Positions 8,901 through 13,844 of a stretch of DNA of 13,844 nt are shown in pieces. The stretch covers positions 1 through 13,844 of the forward strand of contig CAJPSM010000029.1 in NCBI GenBank assembly GCA_905373305.1. Reading direction: 5' to 3'. How positions within the stretch are numbered: the first letter of the stretch is position 1; every line of letters begins with the position of its first letter. Made by a program: the position numbers and the translations under genes. The notes under the pieces were generated by a model. That model was not told where the DNA came from and made no database searches. It worked only from the letters and a program-made list of their open reading frames with translations. The DNA comes from an uncultured Streptococcus sp. (lineage in GTDB: Bacteria; Bacillota; Bacilli; Lactobacillales; Streptococcaceae).

Positions 8901-9426
8901 GAATACTAAACTCACCTTGAGTTTGTACTTGCGTAACTTTGCGATAGCCTATTTCCTTTAATTTGTGAAGAAGGTTATGTTGGTCATATTCTTCACCAAC
9001 TGAAATATTTATAATACTTTCTTTAAATACAGTTGGAGAAGGTAAAATCAATCGGCTTGCTGCGATATTACAAACTAAAATCCCTTTCTTAGAGGAATCA
9101 GTTAAAAAACGCAAGGCTTCAACTCGCGAAATAATTTTTTCTTGTGAAGACATCAAAAACTCTACCATAGGAGAGTCATCTACCAAAAATGGATAGACAA
9201 ATTCCTCTCCTAAGATAGAAAGAAGGTCACTAATAATTCGTTCTGCTTCTCCATAAGTCGATGTCAATAACACAATCTTTTTTTCTTTTTTTAGACTACT
9301 TGCAATTGCAAGAGCCTTGGTAGAAGTTGACAGTCCTAGTATCAGTTGTCTTTTCTTATCTGTCAGATTTTGATGCCATTTTTTTATCTGATCATTTTCT
9401 GAGAATAAATCTAATAAAGTCACCAT
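5923..9426 (-). CDS. mfd: Transcription-repair coupling factor Mfd
   Basis: Large ATP-driven translocase that pushes RNA polymerase off DNA lesions and brings in the UvrA-UvrB repair proteins. It has 1167 residues, the usual size. The N-terminal UvrB-like region runs over about 1-350. The RNA polymerase interaction domain follows, with YNELEKGDYVVHHIHGIGQY at about residues 483-502. The helicase motifs are in place: Walker A GDVGFGKTE at 640-648, DEEQ at 741-744 and TATPIPRT at 767-774. The TRG-like segment GFTELGSGFKIAMRDLSIRG lies at about 947-966. The C-terminal UvrA-binding control domain is about 1010-1150. Its ATG follows the pth stop with no gap (TAA-ATG), with GAGG about 12 nt upstream inside pth, so coupling to pth is likely. 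The stop is TGA. Confidence 0.98.
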   Translation of the reverse strand: MVTLLDLFSENDQIKKWHQNLTDKKRQLILGLSTSTKALAIASSLKKEKKIVLLTSTYGEAERIISDLLSILGEEFVYPFLVDDSPMVEFLMSSQEKIISRVEALRFLTDSSKKGILVCNIAASRLILPSPTVFKESIINISVGEEYDQHNLLHKLKEIGYRKVTQVQTQGEFSIRGDILDIFEISQLEPFRIEFFGDEVDGIRTFEVETQLSKENQTELTIFPASDILLRERDYIRGQSALEKQISKTLSPILKSYLEEILSSFHQKQLHSDSRKFLSLCYDKTWTIFDYIEKDTPVFFDDYQKLMNQYEVFERELAQYFTEDLQNGKSFADMQYFADTEKNYKKQSPVTFFSNLQKGLGNLKFDHIYQFNQYPMQEFFNQFSFLKEEIERYKKMDYTIILQSSNSMGSKTLEDVLEEYQIKLDSRDKSSICKESVNLIEGNLRHGFHFVDEKILLITEHEIFQKKLKRRFRRQHASNAERLKDYNELEKGDYVVHHIHGIGQYLGIETIEIKGIHRDYVSVQYQNGDQISIPVEQIQLLSKYVSSDGKAPKLNKLNDGHFKKVKQKVKNQVEDIADDLIKLYSERSQLKGFAFSADDDEQHAFDDAFPYVETDDQLRSIEEIKRDMQDSHPMDRLLVGDVGFGKTEVAMRAAFKAVNDHKQVVVLVPTTVLAQQHYTNFKERFQNFAVNIDVLSRFRSKKEQAETLEKLKNGQVDILIGTHRVLSKDVVFSDLGLMIIDEEQRFGVKHKETLKELKKQVDVLTLTATPIPRTLHMSMLGIRDLSVIETPPTNRYPVQTYVLEKNDSVIRDAVLREMERGGQVYYLYNKVDTIDQKVSELQELIPEASIGYVHGQMSEIQLENTLLDFIEGQYDILVTTTIIETGVDIPNANTLFIENADHMGLSTLYQLRGRVGRSNRIAYAYLMYRPEKSISEVSEKRLEAIKGFTELGSGFKIAMRDLSIRGAGNLLGKSQSGFIDSVGFELYSQLLEEAIAKRNGNENTRTKGNAELILQIDAYLPDTYISDQRHKIEIYKKIRQIDNRVNYEELQEELMDRFGEYPDVVAYLLEIGLVKSYLDKVFVERVERKENKITVQFEKITQRLFLAQDYFKALSATNLKASIAENKGVMEVIFDVRNKKDYEILEGLLIFGESLLEIKESKKVNSL

Positions 9427-9996
9427 TTAGCCGTTATACCTCTGCATCGTTTTCTCAAAGTTTTTCTCTTGTAAATAGTAGTTTACAGCATCGTCAATCT
9501 TGTCAATAGACTGTAAAATACCCACATAGTCATCCTGATCAAACTTACTTAAAACATGGTGAACTACTGACATACCTTTTTTAGGTCTTCCGATACCTAT
9601 TTTAACACGGTTAAAGACCTGAGTACCTATATGTTGAATAATGGATTTGATCCCATTATGACCACCTGCTGAACCCTTTGTTCTTAAACGAATTTTCCCA
9701 ACTTCCATGTCAAGATCATCGTAAATGACGAGTAAATCTTCAATATCCAAACCATAGTAAGTCAATAAAGCATGAACAGCTTTCCCGCTTTCATTCATAA
9801 ACGTCGTTGGTTTGACAAGATAAATTTTTTCGCCATTAAGAAAAAAAGATGCTAGGTCAGCTTGAAATATCTTATCGTGTGTAAAAGTGATATTTTGTTT
9901 TTTAGCTAATTGGTCAATCAACATAAAACCAACATTGTGCTTTGTTTCAAAATATTTATCTCCTGGATTTCCCAAGCCTACAAGTAATTTAGTCAT
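9427..9996 (-). CDS. pth: Peptidyl-tRNA hydrolase
   Basis: Cuts the ester link of peptidyl-tRNAs that drop off ribosomes, freeing the tRNA for reuse; usually essential. It has 189 residues, the usual length. The opening VGLGNPG carries N10, and the catalytic histidine is H20 in KHNVGF. N68 in TTFMNESGKAV, D93 in VIYDDLDM, and N114 in GGHNG complete the active-site set known from E. coli Pth. A good AAAGGAAA site precedes the ATG. It lies 71 nt after ychF, past a hairpin at 10022-10042, and its stop codon abuts mfd. Confidence 0.97.
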   Translation of the reverse strand: MTKLLVGLGNPGDKYFETKHNVGFMLIDQLAKKQNITFTHDKIFQADLASFFLNGEKIYLVKPTTFMNESGKAVHALLTYYGLDIEDLLVIYDDLDMEVGKIRLRTKGSAGGHNGIKSIIQHIGTQVFNRVKIGIGRPKKGMSVVHHVLSKFDQDDYVGILQSIDKIDDAVNYYLQEKNFEKTMQRYNG

Positions 9997-10016
9997 TTAT
10001 TTTCCTTTCAAAAGCC

Positions 10017-10042
10017 AAAAGGGTTGGAATTTTTTTCCAACC
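10017..10042 (-). terminator. Hairpin between ychF and pth, weak terminator or attenuator
   Basis: An 8-bp perfect inverted repeat GGTTGGAA / TTCCAACC at 10022-10029 and 10035-10042 encloses 5 nt (A's on the minus strand). The following tract on the minus strand is C-TTTT-GGC, so the T run is short and broken. It may stop only part of the ychF transcript. I see no strong promoter between it and pth, so some read-through is likely. Confidence 0.6.
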
Positions 10043-10067
10043 TAATTGACACTATTTAAAATGTTAA

Positions 10068-11183
10068 TTAAACGTTAAAGCGGAATTCCATGATATCGCC
10101 ATCTTGAACGATATATTCTTTTCCTTCTTCACGCAAACGCCCAGCTTCTTTTACAGCCTTTTCAGATCCGTATTTTACTAGATCGTCATATGACATGGTT
10201 ACTGCACGAATAAAACCTTTTTCAAAATCTGAGTGGATAATACCAGCTGCTTGAGGAGCTTTCATACCACGCTTAAAGGTCCAAGCACGGACTTCTTTTT
10301 CACCAGCTGTAAAGTAAGTTCCAAGTCCAAGCAAGTGGTAAGCAGCTCGAGTCAATTTATCAACGCCTGATTCTGTCAAGCCAAGTGCTTCAAGAAACTC
10401 TTGCTTATCTTCATCGTCTAACTCAGAAATTTCTTCTTCAGCACGCGCTGAAATAACGACTACTTCAGCATTCTCTGTCGCTGCAAATTCACGAATTTGT
10501 TTGACATAGTCGATAGAGTCTGGATCTGAAACTACATCCTCATCCACATTCGCTACATAAAGAACTGGTTTAGTGGTCAAAAGGAAGAGACCTTTGACAA
10601 CCTTTTGTTCCTCATCTGTAAATTCGATTGTACGAGCTGATTTTCCATCCTCAAGGACTGGTTTAATCTTTTGAAGGACGTTAAACTCTGCCACAGATTC
10701 CTTATCTTTTTGCGTACGTGCCATTTTTTCTACACGCGCATAGCGTTTATTAACTGATTCTAAGTCAGCAAGAATCAACTCCAGGTTAATGGTATCAATA
10801 TCTGCAAGTGGATCCACAAAGGCATCTTCACGTCCTTGCTCACGCATGACATTTTCATCATCAAATGCACGCACGACATGAACAATCGCATCTACTTCAC
10901 GGATGTTGGCCAAGAATTTATTCCCTAGACCTTCTCCTTTTGATGCGCCTTTTACAATCCCTGCAATATCTGTAAATTCAAAAGTTGTTGGAACTGTCTT
11001 TTTAGGAGTAATCATTTCAGTTAGTTTTTGTAGGCGTTCATCTGGAACTTCTACCATTCCAACGTTTGGATCAATAGTCGCAAATGGGTAGTTTGCTGCC
11101 TCTGCTCCTGCTTTTGTAATTGCATTAAAAAGGGTTGATTTACCAACGTTTGGCAAACCAACGATACCTGCTGTTAAAGCCAT
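10068..11183 (-). CDS. ychF: Redox-regulated ATPase YchF (Obg/OLA1 family)
   Basis: A P-loop ATPase of the Obg family that binds ribosomes; unlike most Obg proteins it prefers ATP. Its 371 residues are the usual length. G1 is GLPNVGKS at 9-16; the GxxG and DxxG motifs appear as DIAGIVKGASKGEGLGNKFL; and the G4 box reads NVDE instead of NKxD, as is typical of YchF. The C-terminal TGS domain includes FTAGEKEVRAWTF and ends with EYIVQDGDIMEFRFNV. The start MALTAGIVGLPN is the family start; its GGAG at 11195-11198 is rather far (11 nt). An extended -10 promoter sits just upstream. The stop is TAA. Confidence 0.97.
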   Translation of the reverse strand: MALTAGIVGLPNVGKSTLFNAITKAGAEAANYPFATIDPNVGMVEVPDERLQKLTEMITPKKTVPTTFEFTDIAGIVKGASKGEGLGNKFLANIREVDAIVHVVRAFDDENVMREQGREDAFVDPLADIDTINLELILADLESVNKRYARVEKMARTQKDKESVAEFNVLQKIKPVLEDGKSARTIEFTDEEQKVVKGLFLLTTKPVLYVANVDEDVVSDPDSIDYVKQIREFAATENAEVVVISARAEEEISELDDEDKQEFLEALGLTESGVDKLTRAAYHLLGLGTYFTAGEKEVRAWTFKRGMKAPQAAGIIHSDFEKGFIRAVTMSYDDLVKYGSEKAVKEAGRLREEGKEYIVQDGDIMEFRFNV

Positions 11184-11219
11184 ATTTTCTCATTCTCCGT
11201 TCTCATTTCAATCCCTAAC

Positions 11220-11228
11220 ATTATAACA
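11220..11228 (-). promoter_or_regulatory. Extended -10 promoter of ychF
   Basis: On the minus strand TGT-TATAAT at 11220-11228 is a perfect -10 hexamer with the TGn extension. A weak -35, TTAGCA, lies 18 nt farther upstream. The distance to the ychF ATG at 11183 leaves a 5' leader of about 30 nt. It fits in the 84-nt gap after the DUF951 gene, so ychF need not depend on upstream transcription. Confidence 0.75.
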
Positions 11229-11267
11229 CAAAAAGGGAAAACTTGCTAACTCTCTAACTAAGGGTTC

Positions 11268-11462
11268 TTAGTCAATAATCTTATTCATTTTTCGTTCAAA
11301 ATCATGGCGACTCATCATAACAAGGTGGTCGCAATTGCTACATTTGATTTTGATATCTGCCCCTACACGTGTAATTTCCCAACGATTGGCTTTTTTTCCT
11401 GTTGACTTGATTGTGCAAGCATGTGGTTTTTTCATCTCAACAAAATTTCCAACTTGATACAT
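11268..11462 (-). CDS. DUF951 family protein, 64 residues
   Basis: A small basic protein of 64 residues, MYQVGNFVEMKKPHACTIKS then GKKANRWEITRVGADIKIKC and more. The DUF951 features are visible: KKPHAC (H14, C16), the W-E-I-x-R-x-G-A-D-I-K-I-K-C run, and CSNC (C41, C44). These could together form a zinc site. The real start is the ATG at 11460-11462, because AAGGAG lies 6 nt upstream. A longer in-frame start 18 codons further upstream would have no site, would put the promoter inside the gene, and gives a tail not seen in this family. Related proteins stand beside ychF, dnaN or spo0J in many Firmicutes (YyzM in B. subtilis). The function is not known to me; the position by the origin suggests a basic housekeeping role. 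Confidence 0.93.
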   Translation of the reverse strand: MYQVGNFVEMKKPHACTIKSTGKKANRWEITRVGADIKIKCSNCDHLVMMSRHDFERKMNKIID

Positions 11463-11474
11463 ACTACTCTCCTT
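11463..11474 (-). promoter_or_regulatory. Ribosome binding site that sets the DUF951 start
   Basis: AAGGAG at 11469-11474, then 6 nt (AGTAGT), then the ATG at 11462. It supports the 64-residue reading of the gene and rules against a longer protein. Confidence 0.85.
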
Positions 11475-11484
11475 TTCTTTTTTG

Positions 11485-11493
11485 ATTATATCA
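11485..11493 (-). promoter_or_regulatory. Extended -10 promoter before the DUF951 gene
   Basis: The minus strand reads TGA-TATAAT, a perfect -10 with a TGn extension. It is in the 64-nt gap after dnaN and would give a leader of only about 15-17 nt ending at the ribosome binding site and ATG. I see no convincing -35 at 16-18 nt; extended -10 promoters can work without one. Confidence 0.7.
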
Positions 11494-11526
11494 TAAAAGA
11501 GGCGAGCTAGGCTCAAACTCTTTCAC

Positions 11527-12663
11527 TTAATTTGTACGAACTGGTGTGATGAGCTGCATGAAGTCTTCGTCAGTATCTGCTGGCACAAGAGTAAATGGAC
11601 GAACTGCTGAGATAAAGCTAATAGTCACCTTTTCGCTATTTAAAGCTTTAAGAGAATCAATCAAGTAAGTCGGGTTGAAACTAATAGTCAAATCATCACC
11701 AGTCACCTGCTCCGTATCGATTTCTTCGTTTACTTTACCAACTTCAGGAGAATGAACATGGGCGCTAACAACACCACCTTTAATTTCAAGCTTCACAGTA
11801 CCATTTTGAGTCGCACTTGATAAAAGACGAGCACGTTCCATTGACTGGCGTAAGTTTACAACATCAAAAGTAATTGTAGTGTTAAAGTCAGTTGGAATCA
11901 AACGATCTGTATCAGGATAGTTTCCTTCTAGGAGACGGGTGTAGAAGCTAATATTTTCGCTTCTAAAGAGGATTTGATTATTGGCAAAGAAAATCTCCAC
12001 TGTTTCAATATCATCCGTAAAAACAGCTGAAAATTCGCGTAGAGAGCGACTAGGAATCACCACATCGAAATCATCACCATTTTTTTCAAGAGTTAATTTT
12101 TTCTGGCTAAGGCGATGAGAGTCTGTCGCAACTGTTTTTAGTTCCTTGTGTTGGCTCAATACAAAGTGGACACCTGTTAAGATTGGACGACTTTCTTGCG
12201 TACTTGCAGCAAAAGCTGTTTCATTGATAATTTTCTTGAGTAGTTTGGTTTCAAGGACCAAAGGAGTGCTTGCTGAAATTTCTTGGATTCGTGGGTACTG
12301 TTCGCTATCTTTTCCTTTTAGGGTAATTTCTGATTTGCCACTTGTTAAGACAATTTGTTTTTGTTCAATCTCTTTGAAATCAAGCGTCACATCTGGAAGA
12401 CTGGATACAACATTGATAAAGAAAGAGGCTTCGAGAAGAATCGAACCTAAGGAAGTAATCAAAAGACCAGCATCTTCATTCTTTTGAGAAATGAAATTTT
12501 CAATGGAGATTTGACCATTTGATCCAATTAAAGTAATTCCTTCATTGGTAACATCAATTTTGATTGTTGATAAAATTGGAATAGCATTTTTGGAGCTAAT
12601 TGCTCGTTTTGTGGTATTTAAGGCTTGTAGAAATAAATTTTTATTAATTGAAAAATGAATCAT
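11527..12663 (-). CDS. dnaN: DNA polymerase III beta subunit (sliding clamp)
   Basis: The ring-shaped clamp that holds the replicative polymerase, and other DNA enzymes, on DNA. It has 378 residues, the normal length, in three clamp domains of about 125 residues each. MIHFSINKNLFLQALNTTKR is the typical start; the IPILSTIKIDV, PILTGVHF and FNPTYLIDSL strands mark the three repeats, and the end LVPADTDEDFMQLITPVRTN is the clamp C-terminus. A strong AAAGGAGAA site (12667-12675) precedes the ATG. It lies 158 nt after dnaA, across an origin-like gap. The stop is TAA. Confidence 0.98.
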   Translation of the reverse strand: MIHFSINKNLFLQALNTTKRAISSKNAIPILSTIKIDVTNEGITLIGSNGQISIENFISQKNEDAGLLITSLGSILLEASFFINVVSSLPDVTLDFKEIEQKQIVLTSGKSEITLKGKDSEQYPRIQEISASTPLVLETKLLKKIINETAFAASTQESRPILTGVHFVLSQHKELKTVATDSHRLSQKKLTLEKNGDDFDVVIPSRSLREFSAVFTDDIETVEIFFANNQILFRSENISFYTRLLEGNYPDTDRLIPTDFNTTITFDVVNLRQSMERARLLSSATQNGTVKLEIKGGVVSAHVHSPEVGKVNEEIDTEQVTGDDLTISFNPTYLIDSLKALNSEKVTISFISAVRPFTLVPADTDEDFMQLITPVRTN

Positions 12664-12666
12664 GGA

Positions 12667-12675
12667 TTCTCCTTT
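12667..12675 (-). promoter_or_regulatory. Strong ribosome binding site of dnaN
   Basis: AAAGGAGAA on the minus strand, 3 nt from the ATG by its last base, with the GGAG core 5 nt away. No clear -10/-35 pair is visible in the dnaA-dnaN gap, so dnaN may be read from the dnaA promoter or from a promoter I cannot recognise. Confidence 0.8.
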
Positions 12676-12698
12676 ATTTATTTTTAGTATTAGAAAGT

Positions 12699-12713
12699 TA
12701 ATAGTAATAATAG
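12699..12713 (-). other. DnaA-trio-like repeat (possible unwinding element)
   Basis: On the minus strand five triplets in a row read CTA-TTA-TTA-CTA-TTA. All fit the complement of the DnaA-trio consensus 3'-(G/A)A(T/A)-5' described in B. subtilis. They lie 13 nt after a DnaA box (12727-12735) and run into an A+T-rich stretch before dnaN, as in the B. subtilis dnaA-dnaN unwinding region. Confidence 0.45.
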
Positions 12714-12726
12714 AGTGTGTGAATTC

Positions 12727-12735
12727 TGTGGAAAA
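12727..12735 (-). promoter_or_regulatory. DnaA box, one mismatch
   Basis: TTTTCCACA on the minus strand, one base from TTATCCACA. It stands next to the trio-like repeat. Confidence 0.6.
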
Positions 12736-12750
12736 CTGAGTGCTATTTAG

Positions 12751-12776
12751 TAAACTTAAGCTCCTAAGCTTGTTTA
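12751..12776. repeat. Imperfect inverted repeat in the dnaA-dnaN gap
   Basis: TAAAC (12751-12755) and AAGCT (12758-12762) pair with AGCTT (12767-12771) and GTTTA (12772-12776), leaving a 4-nt loop (CCTA) and a 2-nt bulge (TT). Total stem is 10 bp. In the dnaA reading direction no T run follows, so it is not a simple terminator. Confidence 0.55.
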
Positions 12777-12781
12777 AAAAA

Positions 12782-12790
12782 TGTGGATAA
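12782..12790 (-). promoter_or_regulatory. DnaA box, perfect TTATCCACA
   Basis: TTATCCACA on the minus strand, an exact match to the consensus DnaA binding site, in the dnaA-dnaN gap. Confidence 0.85.
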
Positions 12791-12810
12791 AAAAGATAAG
12801 AAAGGAAAAC

Positions 12811-12819
12811 TTATCCACA
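12811..12819 (+). promoter_or_regulatory. DnaA box, perfect TTATCCACA
   Basis: TTATCCACA on the plus strand, exact consensus, beginning 2 nt past the dnaA stop and inverted relative to the box at 12782-12790. Its position allows DnaA to bind at the end of its own gene. Confidence 0.85.
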
Positions 12820-12821
12820 AG

Positions 12822-13844
12822 CTACTTAATTTTCTTTTTGATTGCTTCTATTTCTAAACGTAAATTATCGTCTTCGTCAATCAATGATTTGATTTTAGCA
12901 TGGGCATGAATAACGGTGGTGTGATCCTTTCCGCCAAATTCTTTTCCGATTTTTGGAAGACTGTTATCTGTCAATTCTCTAGCTAGATACATAGCAACTT
13001 GACGCGCTAAAACGATGTTTTGAACTCGTCTCGTCCCCTTCATTTCTTTGACACTCACTCCATAAAAATTACCAACTTCAGTTTGGATTTTCTCAATTGG
13101 AATAACAAGTATCTGGCGGGCGTCTTGCTTACGTGCTCTAATAGCTTCCGCAGCAATATCAATAGTAATATCCTTAATTTTCTTCACTCTGGCAATTAAA
13201 GTGATATCGTTGATTGCTCCTTCCAATTCTCGAACATTTGAATCAAATTGGCCAGCCAAGTATTCCAGAGTATCACTTTGGAAATGGTAATCCAAGTGCT
13301 CTGTTTTACTTTGAAGAATGGCGATACGTGTCTCAAAGTCAGGAGGAGTGATATTTTGCGTCAATCCCCAGCTAAAGCGTGTGACAAGTCTCTCTTCAAG
13401 TCCTTCTAGGTGTTTAGGACTTCGATCACTGGTTAGGACAATCTGTTTCTGCTTATCATGAAGAGCATTGAAGGTATTGAAAAATTCTTCCTGGGTCGCG
13501 ACTTTTTTGCCACTGAGAGATTGGATATCATCGATCAACAAGAGATCAAGGCTACGGTAAGTTTTTTTGAACTTTTCCATTTCCCCAAGTCGCAAGTGTT
13601 CAAGAAAGTCATTGATAAAGCTTTCGGCAGGAATGTACTTGACACGCGCATCAGGAATATTTTTCAAAATCTCATTTCCAATCGCATTGAGCAAGTGAGT
13701 CTTTCCAAGACCAGGTCCTCCATAGATGAAAAGAGGATTATAGGTCAGAGCTAAATCTTCAGATACAGCTAGTGCAGCTGACACCGCCCAAACATTCCCA
13801 TCACCTTGAATAAAGTTATCAAAGGTATATTTTTCTTTTAATCC
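12822..13844 (-). CDS. dnaA: Chromosomal replication initiator DnaA (N-terminus cut off by window edge)
   Basis: AAA+ protein that binds DnaA boxes at the origin, opens the DNA and loads the helicase. The window holds 340 codons plus the TAG stop. The reading frame is open to 13844, giving GLKEKYTFDNFIQGDGNVWA before VSAALAVSE, so the protein continues beyond the window. The full protein is about 450 residues in streptococci, so roughly 110 N-terminal residues (domains I and II) are missing. Visible are Walker A GPGLGKT (visible residues 43-49), Walker B LLLIDDIQ (D105, D106), the RFSWGL segment after the sensor region, and domain IV with LARQVAMYLARELTDNSLPK and GGKDHTTVIHAHAKI, the helix-turn-helix that reads DnaA boxes. 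A GTG at 13782-13784 is an internal valine, not a start. Confidence 0.98.
   Translation of the reverse strand, partial: GLKEKYTFDNFIQGDGNVWAVSAALAVSEDLALTYNPLFIYGGPGLGKTHLLNAIGNEILKNIPDARVKYIPAESFINDFLEHLRLGEMEKFKKTYRSLDLLLIDDIQSLSGKKVATQEEFFNTFNALHDKQKQIVLTSDRSPKHLEGLEERLVTRFSWGLTQNITPPDFETRIAILQSKTEHLDYHFQSDTLEYLAGQFDSNVRELEGAINDITLIARVKKIKDITIDIAAEAIRARKQDARQILVIPIEKIQTEVGNFYGVSVKEMKGTRRVQNIVLARQVAMYLARELTDNSLPKIGKEFGGKDHTTVIHAHAKIKSLIDEDDNLRLEIEAIKKKIK

Larger units (their letters stand above)
12776..12819 (-). terminator. Possible dnaA terminator formed by paired DnaA boxes
   Basis: Beginning 2 nt after the dnaA TAG, TGTGGATAA (12811-12819) can pair perfectly with TTATCCACA (12782-12790) over a 20-nt loop, followed at once by TTTTTT (12776-12781) on the minus strand. 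This has the parts of an intrinsic terminator, though the stem has only four G-C pairs and the loop is long. Confidence 0.35.

Noticed and set aside
11504..11514. GAGC-TAG-GCTC mini hairpin after dnaN as a terminator
   Set aside because: Only 4 bp, and on the minus strand the T's begin 5 nt later (GCCTCTTTT). Too weak to call.
11463..11516. N-terminal extension of the DUF951 protein beginning MSLARLFYD
   Set aside because: It would translate the promoter and ribosome binding site of the real gene and is not a known part of the family.
12146..12487. 113-codon plus-strand open frame opposite dnaN
   Set aside because: Antisense shadow of the clamp gene with no family match I can recognise.
13458..13754. 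98-codon plus-strand open frame opposite dnaA
   Set aside because: Antisense shadow of the DnaA AAA+ domain.
13782..13784. GTG as a start codon for a 320-residue DnaA
   Set aside because: The frame stays open to the window edge with conserved DnaA sequence (KYTFDNFIQGDGN), so this is an internal valine.

Overview
The window reads as the chromosomal origin-side gene block of a Mitis-group Streptococcus (S. pneumoniae / S. mitis / S. oralis type). The basis is the gene order (dnaA, dnaN, DUF951 gene, ychF, pth, mfd, rqcP, divIC, 40-residue gene, serine hydrolase gene, tilS, hpt, ftsH), the low GC content, and protein sequences that closely match the pneumococcal proteins as I remember them. 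I could not run a database search, so the species is left open.

All thirteen genes lie on the minus strand, so reading the reverse complement from 13844 to 1 runs from dnaA away from the origin. Region by region: (1) 12822-13844 is the C-terminal three quarters of dnaA, cut by the window edge. (2) 12664-12821 is the dnaA-dnaN gap, an AT-rich origin-like segment with three DnaA boxes, a trio-like repeat and inverted repeats. (3) 11268-12663 is dnaN plus a 64-residue DUF951 gene with its own extended -10 promoter. (4) 10068-11183 is ychF, with another extended -10 promoter before it and a hairpin after it. (5) 5923-9996 is pth and mfd, directly abutting. (6) 2573-5865 is a very tight run: rqcP, divIC, a 40-residue gene, a secreted serine-hydrolase-like gene and tilS, overlapping or 4 nt apart. 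(7) 52-2568 is hpt and ftsH, closed by a strong intrinsic terminator at 25-47. No gap exceeds 300 bases; the longest is the 158-base dnaA-dnaN gap.

The genes are mostly housekeeping: replication start and clamp, recycling of stalled translation (Pth, RqcP, YchF), rescue of stalled RNA polymerase (Mfd), division (DivIC), tRNA-Ile decoding (TilS), purine salvage (Hpt) and membrane protein quality control (FtsH). I see no CRISPR array, insertion sequence, phage gene, toxin-antitoxin pair or defence system. The less explained parts are the 40-residue protein next to DivIC, the serine-hydrolase-like protein with atypical active-site motifs, and the structure of the dnaA-dnaN gap, where an inverted pair of DnaA boxes followed by six T's could also act as the dnaA terminator.
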